Assembly (NCBI RefSeq): GCF_042695135.1
Contig: NZ_CP170547.1
Location: forward strand, 3,624,023-3,688,022
Length of the DNA: 64,000 bases
Direction: 5' to 3'
From: Epilithonimonas sp042695135
GTDB taxonomy: Bacteria; Bacteroidota; Bacteroidia; Flavobacteriales; Weeksellaceae
Below the pieces are notes generated by a model. The model had not been told where the DNA came from and made no database searches. It saw nothing but the letters and a program-made list of their open reading frames with translations. The position numbers were made by a program, and so were the translations under genes. This document shows, piece after piece, positions 1 to 8,438 of the stretch; position 1 is the stretch's first letter; each line of letters begins with the position of its first letter.

Positions 1-119
1 TTTCTAAATATCTTCGGTGAGCACAGAAGTAAAAATATTAGAATAATTATTGATAATATTAACATTACAATGTGAGCTCTAAAAAGAAATGTAATAACAG
101 CTTTGTTGCTAATTTTCAT
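1..119 (-). CDS. Partial membrane protein, N-terminus only
   Basis: A minus-strand frame starts with ATG at 119 and stays open to the window edge, giving 39 residues. After a short basic N-terminus (MKISNKAV) there is a hydrophobic run from about residue 17 to 33, which would be a signal anchor or first membrane helix. The rest of the gene lies outside the window, so no family can be named. It could also be a chance open frame in AT-rich DNA; the hydrophobic segment after a basic start is the only argument for a real gene. Confidence 0.4.
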   Translation of the reverse strand, partial: MKISNKAVITFLFRAHIVMLILSIIILIFLLLCSPKIFR

Positions 120-864
120 TTGATTAAATTTTGCGTTTTGCTCAGGTAGTTTATGTATTACCTTAATTTATTTAGAGTTTTATAAATTTTAAATATAATG
201 TAGATCTTCCGTAGAATATTTCAACATAGCTCCCGGAACTTCTAAGACAAAGGCAAATCTCATTATTATTGAATATAAGCTTTTTATACCCGTCAGAATA
301 TTCTAGATCCTCATCATGCGTGTAACGTCTTTTCCTTTTTTCCTTTAATCAGGTTGCCAACATAGTAGAGTTTGTACTAATCTTGCTTTTCGGTCACGGA
401 TGGCAATTTATTTTGCTTCGTCTTCATTTTTACTGTTGATAAATTGTAAATAGCAGTTTCCTGATGCCTATCTGTTTTCTATAAGTTAGATCTTTGCAGT
501 CAGAAGAATGCAAAACTTCAGTACTACTCTATCTGAATTGTTATAATATTAATTTTTATTATCTACTTATTGTTATAAATATTTTTAAAAAGCTTAGAGG
601 CAGCCAGCCATTACTATGGCAGAGACAATCAATCTGATATCTTGGAAAATCACAGATGTTCCATACTCTAACCACAAAAAACAATGACTGCCCTACGCTT
701 TAATTAAAAATATATAAAGTTTGTGTTTTATCATTAAAAGCAGAGAAAACAGACAATTTGGTCACTACAGCAATGCAATATCAATTTTAGATAATAGGAA
801 ATTGTTATAACAGCACCTATTTTGCCTCAAGCTTTAATTAAAATAGATTATAATTTGTTTTTTA
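120..864. other. Gene-poor AT-rich gap
   Basis: About 745 bp without an intact gene. The only coding-like stretch is the damaged minus-strand frame at 172-348. Two related AT-rich segments containing GCTTTAATTAAAA lie near 695 and 831, about 136 bp apart, with no clear function. No tRNA or strong hairpin was seen. Confidence 0.5.
172..348 (-). pseudogene. Possible relic of a small protein gene
   Basis: The minus strand carries a 58-codon open frame ending in TAA at 172-174. Its composition looks protein-like (for example RRYTHDEDLEYSDGYKKL and a segment SSGSYVEIFYGR), but it has no ATG start and is preceded by a stop at 349-351. Another frame just upstream continues plausibly as YYVGNLIKGKKEK, which suggests one frameshift between the two halves. 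No family is recognised. It may be a decayed gene or a chance frame. Confidence 0.25.
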
Positions 865-1203
865 TTAGTCAATATTCTCCTTGTTAAAGATTTTTTTCCA
901 TTTGGCCACCGAATTCCTGCTCAGACGGAAGTGCAAGGCCAGTTGCACATTGTTCAAATTATTTTTTTTCTGGTAATTCAGCATTTCCATAATTGTAACT
1001 TCATCGTAAAATCTATGCCTGCCGGACTGGTCACTAATACCCGCAGAGCCAAAGATCTTATGATCGAGCCGGATCACATCCATGATAGACAGGACATTTT
1101 TCTGAAGGATAGATTTACACTCTTCCATCTTATTGGGATATTTTTTAATTATCAAATCGTTATAAATTCTTTTATAATTGGGTTGGGCTGAATTTTTTTC
1201 CAT
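865..1203 (-). CDS. Small helix-turn-helix protein, lineage-specific
   Basis: A 112-residue basic protein beginning MEKNSAQPNYKRIYNDLI. The C-terminal third (about residues 78-108, NNVQLALHFRLSRNSVAKWK) has the pattern of a transposase-type or homeodomain-like helix-turn-helix. From memory, close relatives are widespread in Chryseobacterium genomes and are often annotated only as transposase or HTH protein, yet no catalytic DDE domain follows here. It lies 58 bp downstream of another small HTH gene on the same strand, so the two may be cotranscribed. A DNA-binding regulator is more likely than a transposase fragment, but its target is unknown. Confidence 0.7.
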   Translation of the reverse strand: MEKNSAQPNYKRIYNDLIIKKYPNKMEECKSILQKNVLSIMDVIRLDHKIFGSAGISDQSGRHRFYDEVTIMEMLNYQKKNNLNNVQLALHFRLSRNSVAKWKKIFNKENID

Positions 1204-1261
1204 AATAGTGGTTACTACAAATTAAATACTTGTTTTGAATACTGCTTTCCAAATACTTTCA

Positions 1262-1693
1262 TTATGATTTGCTGTATTTTTTTATCCATCGGGTCAATGT
1301 TGTTCGGGGGATGCCATAATATTTTATAATCTCAGACTGGTTTTTCTCTTTTTTATCCATCAGCTCAAGGATAAAGTCTATCACCTCTCTGTTATAAATA
1401 CTTTTCTTAAACTGAGGAAGACCAGTAAGTTTTTTGCCTGCTTTACTGCGGTTTTTACTGCCTTGAGGGGAATATAATATGAGGTGCTGGGAATAGAGTC
1501 TGAAAAAATCATATTCAAGTAATTTGGACCAGCGTAGAAGAACTTCAGTATCCAAGGATTTTGATTCATACATTTGCTCTATTTCGTAGTCGGAACATTT
1601 AAAAAAATTAAAAATGCGTGTGTTTTTTATTTCTCTTTCCTTTACGCCTTGGCGAATGAGAGAGCCCAGATGAATGTCTTTTGCATTGTTCAT
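1262..1693 (-). CDS. Small helix-turn-helix protein, partner of next gene
   Basis: A 143-residue protein. The N-terminal half (about 1-75) resembles the short phage-repressor-like region found in relatives of this family, with LLRWSKLLEYDFFRLYSQHL near residues 52-71. A basic linker follows. The C-terminal 30 residues (QSEIIKYYGIPRTTLTRWIK) form a second helix-turn-helix. It ends 58 bp before the 112-residue HTH gene and lies 19 bp downstream of the outer-membrane protein gene, all on the minus strand. Two HTH segments with no enzyme domain suggest a regulator. It is sometimes labelled transposase, but nothing here supports transposition. Confidence 0.7.
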   Translation of the reverse strand: MNNAKDIHLGSLIRQGVKEREIKNTRIFNFFKCSDYEIEQMYESKSLDTEVLLRWSKLLEYDFFRLYSQHLILYSPQGSKNRSKAGKKLTGLPQFKKSIYNREVIDFILELMDKKEKNQSEIIKYYGIPRTTLTRWIKKYSKS

Positions 1694-1712
1694 TATCTTT
1701 TGTTTTTCTGAG

Positions 1713-2573
1713 TTATGGCATGGAATAAATAAGTCTCAGGAATCCGCTTGCATTAAGATCATTGGATGTCATTACAGGCACGCCTGCTACCAAACCTATT
1801 TTAAAATCATCAGTCATTTGCAGCTGAACCTGCGGTCTGAGAATCAGTTGGGGTTTATCTTCCTTGCCAAAAGTCTGATTGCACTCTAATCCAAAAAAAC
1901 TCTCTTTCTCTCCTTTTCCAAATCGGTAGCTTAGGATTGTATTAAATCTGTACTGTGTTTTTGTTTCATTAGATTCAAATTCCTGCTTTATAGCCGGACC
2001 TGCGTAGATCATTGATTGCAGACGTTGCCCCCAAATCTTGGCCGCAGCAAAAAACGGGTTATAAACATTGCCCACAAAAAGCGGCTTTCCAAACTCATCA
2101 AAAGGCGATGTTTCCAGTTCGTTGAAATACCCTGCGGAAAGTGTTGTTTTAGCTTCTGGAAGTGTCAGAAATGTATAATTAAAACCTATTCTCAGGGCCA
2201 TCGCATCATCCGTATTTCCGCCTTCCTCCGGGACAGTCGTATTTTCACTTTCCGGTGCGGATACACCTTTCAGCTTGTCATGGACAAAAATAAAAGGAAC
2301 TTCTATTTCAAAACCTAGATTATCGACCGGAGCAAAGTCATATTCTACCAGAGTACGCACACCTTCAAAATTTTTGAAATCCGCATAACCTCCAGCCAGA
2401 TTTAGTTCCTGATATCCTTTTTTTACATTCATTTCTGCCGGGATATCAAGATAAAGTGGCATATAATATTTCAGGTCAGCTTCTTTGGTTTCCTCAGTAT
2501 TATTTCCCTGCGCGAACAGGTCATTTGAAAATAGCAATAAAAAAAACGTTGAAACTAATATCTTTTTGATCAT
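1713..2573 (-). CDS. HAEPLYID-like outer-membrane protein
   Basis: A 286-residue protein with a signal peptide (cleavage likely after LFAQ, residue about 22). The segment YMPLYLDIPAEMNVKKG near residues 37-53, followed by LVEYDFAPVDNLGFEIEVPF, matches the pattern of the HAEPLYID family of Bacteroidota envelope proteins, with the signature itself degenerate. Alternating hydrophobic strands through the C-terminus suggest a small beta-barrel in the outer membrane. It begins 12 bp after the TMEM175-like channel gene, so both are probably in one transcript. Its function is not established; family members are often linked to transport. Confidence 0.65.
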   Translation of the reverse strand: MIKKILVSTFFLLLFSNDLFAQGNNTEETKEADLKYYMPLYLDIPAEMNVKKGYQELNLAGGYADFKNFEGVRTLVEYDFAPVDNLGFEIEVPFIFVHDKLKGVSAPESENTTVPEEGGNTDDAMALRIGFNYTFLTLPEAKTTLSAGYFNELETSPFDEFGKPLFVGNVYNPFFAAAKIWGQRLQSMIYAGPAIKQEFESNETKTQYRFNTILSYRFGKGEKESFFGLECNQTFGKEDKPQLILRPQVQLQMTDDFKIGLVAGVPVMTSNDLNASGFLRLIYSMP

Positions 2574-2585
2574 GTGTGTTTAAAT

Positions 2586-3209
2586 TTATCCGTCAATAGA
2601 ATGTTCATTCTTATCCATGCTTATTACAGCCCATAATATCCACATCAAAAAAGTAATTATCAATGCAATAGCAGAATAATAAAAAGCTAATACTGCTGTC
2701 GCTTCATAAACAATGAAGCCCAGCACCTGCCCTTTTATCATATTCTTTAACCACGGAATACTTTTTTCCGGAGAGATCAAAAGCGATTTATTATTAACGA
2801 TCACAAGATTTAATAATAGCATACTTAGGGTTATAAATCCTGTAAATCCTGCATAGAACGCAACCGCTGTCTCCTGTGCAGCTGTTCCTATAAATGATCC
2901 GACTACTTTTGTTGGAAAAGGGAAGAGTACAACCAGAAGCAGCACAAAGCCGTTTAGAAAAATCAACCAGTGATTGCTCTTTTTCAACTGCTCAAAAATT
3001 TTATTATGCCCCATCCAAATGAGAAGGACGGTAGCAAATGAATTAAAATAGGTAAAGTATTCCGGCCATTTTTCAATAATTCTTTCCAAAAGATTCAGGT
3101 TGTTTGCACCCTGATATTCCTGAATCCCAATTTCAAGGGCGAGAAGTGTAATAGCAACCCCAAATATACCGTCGCTGAATGCCTCTAACCGAGCTGTATT
3201 TTTTTCCAT
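2586..3209 (-). CDS. TMEM175-family potassium-channel-like membrane protein
   Basis: A 207-residue integral membrane protein with about six hydrophobic helices. The first helix carries RLEAFSDGIFGVAITLL at residues 7-23, matching the RxxxFSDG signature of TMEM175 (formerly DUF1211), whose prokaryotic members form potassium-selective channels. The length is typical of a one-repeat bacterial member that would assemble as a tetramer. It sits 12 bp upstream of the HAEPLYID-like gene. The family assignment is firm; ion selectivity here is inferred from the family. Confidence 0.85.
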   Translation of the reverse strand: MEKNTARLEAFSDGIFGVAITLLALEIGIQEYQGANNLNLLERIIEKWPEYFTYFNSFATVLLIWMGHNKIFEQLKKSNHWLIFLNGFVLLLVVLFPFPTKVVGSFIGTAAQETAVAFYAGFTGFITLSMLLLNLVIVNNKSLLISPEKSIPWLKNMIKGQVLGFIVYEATAVLAFYYSAIALIITFLMWILWAVISMDKNEHSIDG

Positions 3210-3267
3210 GTTTTTTTGTGTTTTTATAAAAGCCTTAGTTTAATAACTATTAAGCAATATCATCATA

Positions 3268-3555
3268 TTTAAATTCATCATTTGTGTTTTTATTTGCTAT
3301 TTGCAACAGCCTCAGAGGATTCCGATGTAATAATCATTAAGATTATCCCGATCAAAGTACAGGTACAATCTTTTGACAAACAATCCAAAGCAGTACTTCC
3401 TTAGTACATAACGATGCTCGTACGGGTCTTCAAACTCTGTCTCACCGAAGAGGTTTTCTATCTCGTGTTTTGGTTTTCCAACGAGGTTTTCTATATCTTC
3501 TGGTGTCATCATATTGTGTTTAAAATTCATCATTTGTGTTTTTACTTATTTAATT
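3268..3555. repeat. Duplicated leader and start-codon segment
   Basis: About 27 bp around the start of the 73-residue gene (near 3519-3546) recurs near 3271-3297. On the minus strand both copies read AAAACACAAATGATGAATTT. The second copy can begin a frame of only about 13 codons (MMNLNMMILLNSY). This looks like a partial tandem duplication of the 5' end of the gene, placed between it and the TMEM175-like gene. Confidence 0.5.
3312..3533 (-). CDS. Hypothetical 73-residue protein
   Basis: A small protein with two possible starts in tandem (MMNFKHNMM). The middle reads EIENLFGETEFEDPYEHRYVLRK and the end YLYFDRDNLNDYYIGIL. The layout, a short leader, a LxGxP-like turn and then beta strands, resembles small proteins that evaluate as LGEPS-type hypothetical families in Bacteroidota, but no named family is recognised. 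It has no signal peptide or membrane helix. It lies 102 bp upstream of the TMEM175-like gene, and its leader sequence is duplicated in that gap. Confidence 0.55.
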   Translation of the reverse strand: MMNFKHNMMTPEDIENLVGKPKHEIENLFGETEFEDPYEHRYVLRKYCFGLFVKRLYLYFDRDNLNDYYIGIL

Positions 3556-3741
3556 CTATTTTAAGCCATAATGCTCCGGTTTACTTTAAGGTCTTTATAT
3601 GTAACTTCTTTATCAATGTCATTAATGATTATAATGATCTCTTTACACTATATATTTATATCATCGAGGTCGCTTTCAAAAGAACCCACCAAAAATGTAC
3701 TAGTACCGCTAACTATTAAAGGTTGACGATCCAATTAAGGT

Positions 3742-4278
3742 TTAGGGTTTCCAGAAACTCCATTTGCTGCCGTTGTAAACTGCAAGACGTTTTGCTCCAG
3801 CTTTATTTATATATACCATCATCCCAGGGGAAGGGCTTGGGATATTCTGCACATCTGAAACAGTAGGCAAAACCATAGTTTTAGTGGTAGATTCTAAAAC
3901 CAAAACACCATCTGCAGTAGACGTATCAGCTCCCACAATTGCTTTGGAAGTTGTTTCACTAATGCCTGTTGGCTGGTTGGCCAGGGCAGCAGTAACATCT
4001 GCATTCTGGCCGCTCAGATCTATCCAGTTGGTTCCATTTGAATATTTTACTCTCGCAGTAGTTGAGGTACTTGCATCCAATAAGATGGTTCCTTCGGTGA
4101 TTGTCGTTGGAGATGGGAGTATTCTCACATACGGTAAGATTAAACCTTTATTTCCTGTTGCAAATTCTAACAATACCGATGTTTTTACGGATGCAGTACC
4201 TGTATTATTACCAATGATAACTTGTGCATTTGCTAATAATATTCCTCCTAAAAGTAGTGCTGTTATTATTTTTTTCAT
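3742..4278 (-). CDS. Secreted protein with tail-fibre-like C-terminus
   Basis: A 178-residue protein with a signal peptide (MKKIITALLLGGILLANAQ). It contains ASVKTSVLLEFATGNKGLILPYVR, a motif resembling the LEFxxxxKGLxxPR segment common in Bacteroidota surface proteins. The C-terminal block (PGMMVYINKAGAKRLAVYNG, then KWSFWKP) is related to the end of the large glycine-rich protein just upstream and to the relic at 28022. It lies 65 bp downstream of that large gene on the same strand. The role is unknown; a surface-exposed structural protein is likely. Confidence 0.65.
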   Translation of the reverse strand: MKKIITALLLGGILLANAQVIIGNNTGTASVKTSVLLEFATGNKGLILPYVRILPSPTTITEGTILLDASTSTTARVKYSNGTNWIDLSGQNADVTAALANQPTGISETTSKAIVGADTSTADGVLVLESTTKTMVLPTVSDVQNIPSPSPGMMVYINKAGAKRLAVYNGSKWSFWKP

Positions 4279-4343
4279 TTTATGGTATTTATTGTTTATT
4301 TGAATCGTTTTAAAATTGATTTAAAATTTGCCACTTTTTCTAA

Positions 4344-6521
4344 CTATGGACAAGCTGGCGTGCTAAAACAGTTCCAACCCGCAGCTGTACCATCTGAATT
4401 TATTTTCAAGCACTTTGCAGTAGTATCATAAACCATCATTCCTTCTTGTGGGGAAACAATCGCAGTTATCTGCGTTGTTGTCATCCTAGTAATTACAAAA
4501 CCCTTTGTATTGGATTCTAAAACAGTGTGAGCCGATTTTCTAACCATTGGCCAGTTGCCATTATCCGAACCTGCTCTTTGTAATGTGGTAATTCCATGAA
4601 TGCTGTCCACACCTACGGTTGCTGTGTTTGCGTTGTTATAGCAGACACCATTAGTAACATTTTCTGTTACACTTGCCGTATTATTTGATGTATTAGGATC
4701 TGCTATACCACTTGTAGTGCTAATAACAGCAGTGTTTGTATAATTTCCTGAAGATGCAATAGTTGCAGTAACAGTCAGTGTACGTGTAGCAGCATTAGCT
4801 AAAGTACCAACAGTCCAGACGCCTGTTCCAGGAACATATGTAGTTCCTGTAGCAACATGCGAAACATATGTAAAACCTGAGGGTAGTAAATCATTTACAA
4901 CAACATTAGTATTATTGTCGGGTCCATTATTCTTTGCAACGATTGTAAACGTAACATTGCTTCCAACGGTTGAAGTCGCAATATTAACAGATTTTGTCAC
5001 CTCTAAATCTGATGATAAAGCATTAACAATAACTGTAGATGTGTTAGATGTTACAACACCGCAAGATCCTGTAACAACAACATAATAATAGGTTGTTCCT
5101 AGCACATTTGTAGGGGGAGTATACGTAGAAGAAGTAGCACCCGTTATGGCCGTTCCACCTGTATTACTATTACTTACATTACTATACCATTGATAAGTTA
5201 TCCCTGTGCCTCCAGCAGTAACGCTGAGATTAGTTGATGCCGCATTTTGAATAACTGTTTGTGTAGTGAGGGGTTGTCCGGTAATTGCTGTTGTTGCATT
5301 TACTGTAATTAATAAAGGTAACGTACAAATACCATCGTCTGTATAAGTTATTGTAGCAGTACCTGCTGCAACTCCTGTTACTAAACCAGTACTGCTAACA
5401 GTGGCTACGGCAGTATTACTAGAAACCCATGTCACCCCAGTCCCTCCACTTGGTGTCACTGTAAGTTGAGATGCACCACTTGCGCCCGGGCATATGGTAC
5501 TGGTACCGGAAATGGTTCTGGAAAATATGATTACAACCCTTCCATTTCCTCCTGCTGTGCCAGGTCCTCCAGTGCCAACTCCATTACCAATTCCGGCTGC
5601 ATAGTCAGCATCAGCATTATTTGCTGCTGTACCACCAACACTATTAAAAGCACCATTACCACCAGCTGTTGTGCTTTTTGCAGTTAGTGATGCATATGCA
5701 ATATAAGAAGATCCGCCACCGCCGGGACCATTGTAATCTACACCTTGTCCGGCACCGCCTCCACCTCCAAAATATCCACCTCCGCCTCCGCCTCCGCCTT
5801 CATTGGACGAGGTATTAGCATTACCACCTTTGCCTCCGGTTAATGAGGAACCAGCTGTTCCATTATTTCCGGCACTAGTACTTGCTGCGCCACCTGCAGA
5901 TTGGGTACCTCCTTTTCCAGCTGGATAAGCACCACTCTGTCCACCGGTAGTGCCTCCTCCTCCTCCAGCTACAGGGTTGAGGGTATCAGCTCCTGGTGAA
6001 CCGCCACCGCCACCACCTGCTATGAGTATAGGTGTTGTAGTGCCGCTACCTAAAAATACACCAGCTAATCCACCACCACTTCCACCATTTTGCCCTGCAG
6101 TACCTCCTGCGCCGCCACCGCCAAATGTTGCAACTGTACTACTGGTAACACCTCCTTTACCAACTCTAATCGTAAGTACATCTCCCGGAGTAACAGCTAG
6201 CGTACCAGTACTGTAACCGCCACCAGCACCGCCACCAACAAAAGAGTAGTAAACAGAGTTAGCACCGCCACCTCCTGCACCCCAAGCTTTAATTGTGATT
6301 GAGGTAATTCCTGCGGGTACAGTAAATGTTTGGTCTCCTCCAGTATAAGAATATACTTTTTTACATTGTTGTGCCATTATTTGTTGGGGAATAATAGCCA
6401 TCATCAAACCAATAAGCAAGGTCATTATATTCGCAATGTAATTGCATCCGATAGAATTAGATTTTTTCTTTCTTCCGTAAAGGAATAAAAATTCTATATT
6501 TTCTAATTGTGTTTTTTTCAT
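4344..6521 (-). CDS. Large glycine-rich modular surface protein
   Basis: 725 residues. The signal peptide is internal (about 33-51, ending IMAQ), so translation may really start at Met33 (position 6425). Next comes a long glycine-rich region (about 65-330) with many GGGG runs, then a bacterial Ig-like Big_2 type domain (about 340-405, TVSSTGLVTGVAAGTATITY). A second Ig-like domain (about 410-500) and a DUF11-type repeat (about 505-620, DLEVTKSVN then VVVNDLLPSGFTYVS) follow. The C-terminal 85 residues include GFVITRMTTTQITAI and EGMMVYDTT, the tail-fibre-like motif of Bacteroidota surface proteins. No T9SS Por domain is evident. It is probably an adhesin or matrix protein. Confidence 0.75.
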   Translation of the reverse strand: MKKTQLENIEFLFLYGRKKKSNSIGCNYIANIMTLLIGLMMAIIPQQIMAQQCKKVYSYTGGDQTFTVPAGITSITIKAWGAGGGGANSVYYSFVGGGAGGGYSTGTLAVTPGDVLTIRVGKGGVTSSTVATFGGGGAGGTAGQNGGSGGGLAGVFLGSGTTTPILIAGGGGGGSPGADTLNPVAGGGGGTTGGQSGAYPAGKGGTQSAGGAASTSAGNNGTAGSSLTGGKGGNANTSSNEGGGGGGGGYFGGGGGAGQGVDYNGPGGGGSSYIAYASLTAKSTTAGGNGAFNSVGGTAANNADADYAAGIGNGVGTGGPGTAGGNGRVVIIFSRTISGTSTICPGASGASQLTVTPSGGTGVTWVSSNTAVATVSSTGLVTGVAAGTATITYTDDGICTLPLLITVNATTAITGQPLTTQTVIQNAASTNLSVTAGGTGITYQWYSNVSNSNTGGTAITGATSSTYTPPTNVLGTTYYYVVVTGSCGVVTSNTSTVIVNALSSDLEVTKSVNIATSTVGSNVTFTIVAKNNGPDNNTNVVVNDLLPSGFTYVSHVATGTTYVPGTGVWTVGTLANAATRTLTVTATIASSGNYTNTAVISTTSGIADPNTSNNTASVTENVTNGVCYNNANTATVGVDSIHGITTLQRAGSDNGNWPMVRKSAHTVLESNTKGFVITRMTTTQITAIVSPQEGMMVYDTTAKCLKINSDGTAAGWNCFSTPACP

Positions 6522-6665
6522 TTGTAATAATTTAGAGTTTGTTTATTGGCCATTATTAAAATTAAAAGTCCTTGTATCTCTTAGTAAGATTTGATGGGTT
6601 TGGTGGACGGGATGTCCTCATAAATTATGGCGTATATTTGTATTAGTAATAACATCCAATAATTG

Positions 6666-7135
6666 TCAGTCTGCCCTTCCTTTCTTTATAAATTCTATAA
6701 ATTGCGATGGGGTAAAACCTTTTTTAGCTTTAAAAATTCTAATAAAAGCAGTATGAGAAGAATAACCGCATTCTTCCGCCAGGTAGGATATTTTATAGTT
6801 CAAATATTGGGGTGATGTTTTCAGTTTGGTGATAATATATTCTAACCTAAGATCATTGATATATACATTATAATGTTTCCCCTTATTCCTCCTTATTGCC
6901 ATCGAAAGATAAGTTTTATTAGTATTGAAAATAATTGCCATATTAGTTAAAGACATATCCGGTAAAAGGAAGATTTTTTTTTTTCAAATCTATCAAGTTG
7001 TATAATAATTCTTTGTTCAACCTTCAGGCGTGCACCAACTATTGTGCGGTCCATATTTGGTATTTGAATCATGGTCTTGTCCTTTATAGATATATTTCTA
7101 AAATAATTATGTAGCTTTTGGAATTGTTTGTCCAT
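6666..7135 (-). pseudogene. Truncated, frameshifted TPR/AraC-type regulator
   Basis: Two overlapping minus-strand frames together rebuild the C-terminal part of an AraC-type regulator. The first (7135 to 6947) ends with RIIIQLDRFEKKK and then goes out of frame. The second (to 6666) carries DMSLTNMAIIFNTNKTYLSM and YLAEECGYSSHTAFIRIFK, matching the intact regulator at 8439-10178. The break lies in a run of 11 A (minus strand) at 6974-6984; one more A would give FEKKKIFLLPDMSL, which aligns without gaps to FEKKNQFLSPDISL of the paralogue. The TPR and membrane parts are absent. It is either a dead paralogue or a slippage-controlled gene. Confidence 0.75.
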
Positions 7136-7603
7136 TGGTATAGTTTATATTAATAGATCGTATATTCTTCATACTCTATAATTTATAATTCAACATGCAA
7201 GACACAACAAATTTTAATCATTATATCGCTTGCTATCATACAGCTCGTAAAAATTATTTGATCATGTATTAAAGTGAATGTGTCCTTTGTTTTTCCTAAA
7301 CGAAGTGCTGTTAGGAGTTGCCATGTTATCTGTTAAGTAACAAATCCAACTAGCCCCTTACAACGTTTTGAGAAATAAATTTTTGCCTTTAAAAAATTAA
7401 GCTCATGATTTTTTGATGATACAAGTTTAATAGGTAATCCAAAATTTATATTTTATCTCCATTCAGCTCCAAACATGATATATCACCTAAATTATTTGTG
7501 TAAATGCCCTGTCGATGCGCTATCGGTTATTTTAAAATTCTTAACGTTTGCGGTGATATGAGTTTTGTTTGAAGCTTTAGAGATTTAAGGTTATATTATT
7601 AAC
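7136..7603. other. AT-rich gap with no clear gene
   Basis: About 470 bp between the regulator relic and the secreted hypothetical gene. A minus-strand open stretch of about 40 codons near 7330-7455 has no start codon and no recognisable family. No terminator or RNA gene was identified. Confidence 0.4.
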
Positions 7604-8203
7604 TTAGATTAGAAATGCTACAGTAGGCGGGCGTGCAAAGAGTGCATTATAAAAATTGACAAGGTCGTATCTGATTTCATAATGTTGGCACCAAAAGTCA
7701 CTGGAGGAGCGATCCAGAATCTTTACATCATTTTTATAAACCCGAATCGTGGACGAGTAAAACTGTTTCAGAACTGTAGGTGCCACCACTGTGCCACCAT
7801 AACTGCAAATAAGCTGCATCTGCGTATCATTAGACGGTAAAGGAGGCAGGCTGACTACTACTGTTGGTACTTCCTGCGCAGCTTTTACAATCCGATGCAA
7901 TACTTCTTTGATTTTCTTATTAACTCTAGAAATTTTGTGTCTGGAAATAGATTTCGGCTTTATTATCACTGCACTGTCCGAATCGATTTTCTTGATTATA
8001 CCCGTGATGTATGTGTTATCTTTGACTATGACTTCCGCCCCATTCATAACATACATAGTACCAGAAGATTTATCTGACCCTACATTATCACTATCTGAAA
8101 TATAAACTTTCTCTATGCCTGACATATCCTGCGCCTTACTCCAGATAGAAGTAAAAAGCATCATCGTAGAGATGATAAGATAATGGTAGGCAGTTTTTTT
8201 CAT
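7604..8203 (-). CDS. Hypothetical secreted protein
   Basis: A 199-residue protein with a clear signal peptide (MKKTAYHYLIISTMMLFTSIWSKAQ is the N-terminal region in outline, cleaved near residue 25). The mature part starts with a beta-rich segment containing SGTMYVMNGAEVIV and YITGIIKK, a pattern seen at the N-terminus of other exported Bacteroidota proteins. A basic helix (about 88-105) and a Pro-rich stretch follow. Two cysteines occur in the C-terminal half. No family is recognised. It lies downstream of the intact TPR/AraC regulator gene with a 235-bp gap, so linkage is uncertain. Confidence 0.6.
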   Translation of the reverse strand: MKKTAYHYLIISTMMLFTSIWSKAQDMSGIEKVYISDSDNVGSDKSSGTMYVMNGAEVIVKDNTYITGIIKKIDSDSAVIIKPKSISRHKISRVNKKIKEVLHRIVKAAQEVPTVVVSLPPLPSNDTQMQLICSYGGTVVAPTVLKQFYSSTIRVYKNDVKILDRSSSDFWCQHYEIRYDLVNFYNALFARPPTVAFLI

Positions 8204-8438
8204 AGTCTGATATATCCAGATGTATATTTAGTTCACAAATCTACTTGTGCATTTCGTTCAAAAAAAGGAAAACATATTACAATTACGGTAAATGGAAGAT
8301 GATTATTATTTTGTAACATATTGATAATCATAAAATTATCGCCAAAAACATAATTATTTTAAAATATTATGCAAAGCCTACAATGTTGTAAACAAATTAA
8401 CTTATGTTAATTAAAAAATTACTAAGAAACTTAAATCA

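Noticed and set aside
931..1191. Plus-strand open frame of 86 residues opposite the small HTH gene
   Set aside because: It is the complement of a gene whose helix-turn-helix sequence is coherent; the plus-strand product has no family character.
865..1693. Insertion sequence formed by the two HTH genes
   Set aside because: There is no DDE catalytic domain, and no terminal inverted repeats or target duplication were found around them.
5466..6216. Plus-strand proline- and serine-rich frames opposite the glycine-rich protein
   Set aside because: GGN codons read on the opposite strand give NCC codons, so these frames are by-products of the glycine-rich coding sequence.
7331..7459. 40-codon minus-strand stretch near 7330-7455
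   Set aside because: No start codon, a stop just upstream and no recognisable homologue; kept only as a note on the gap.
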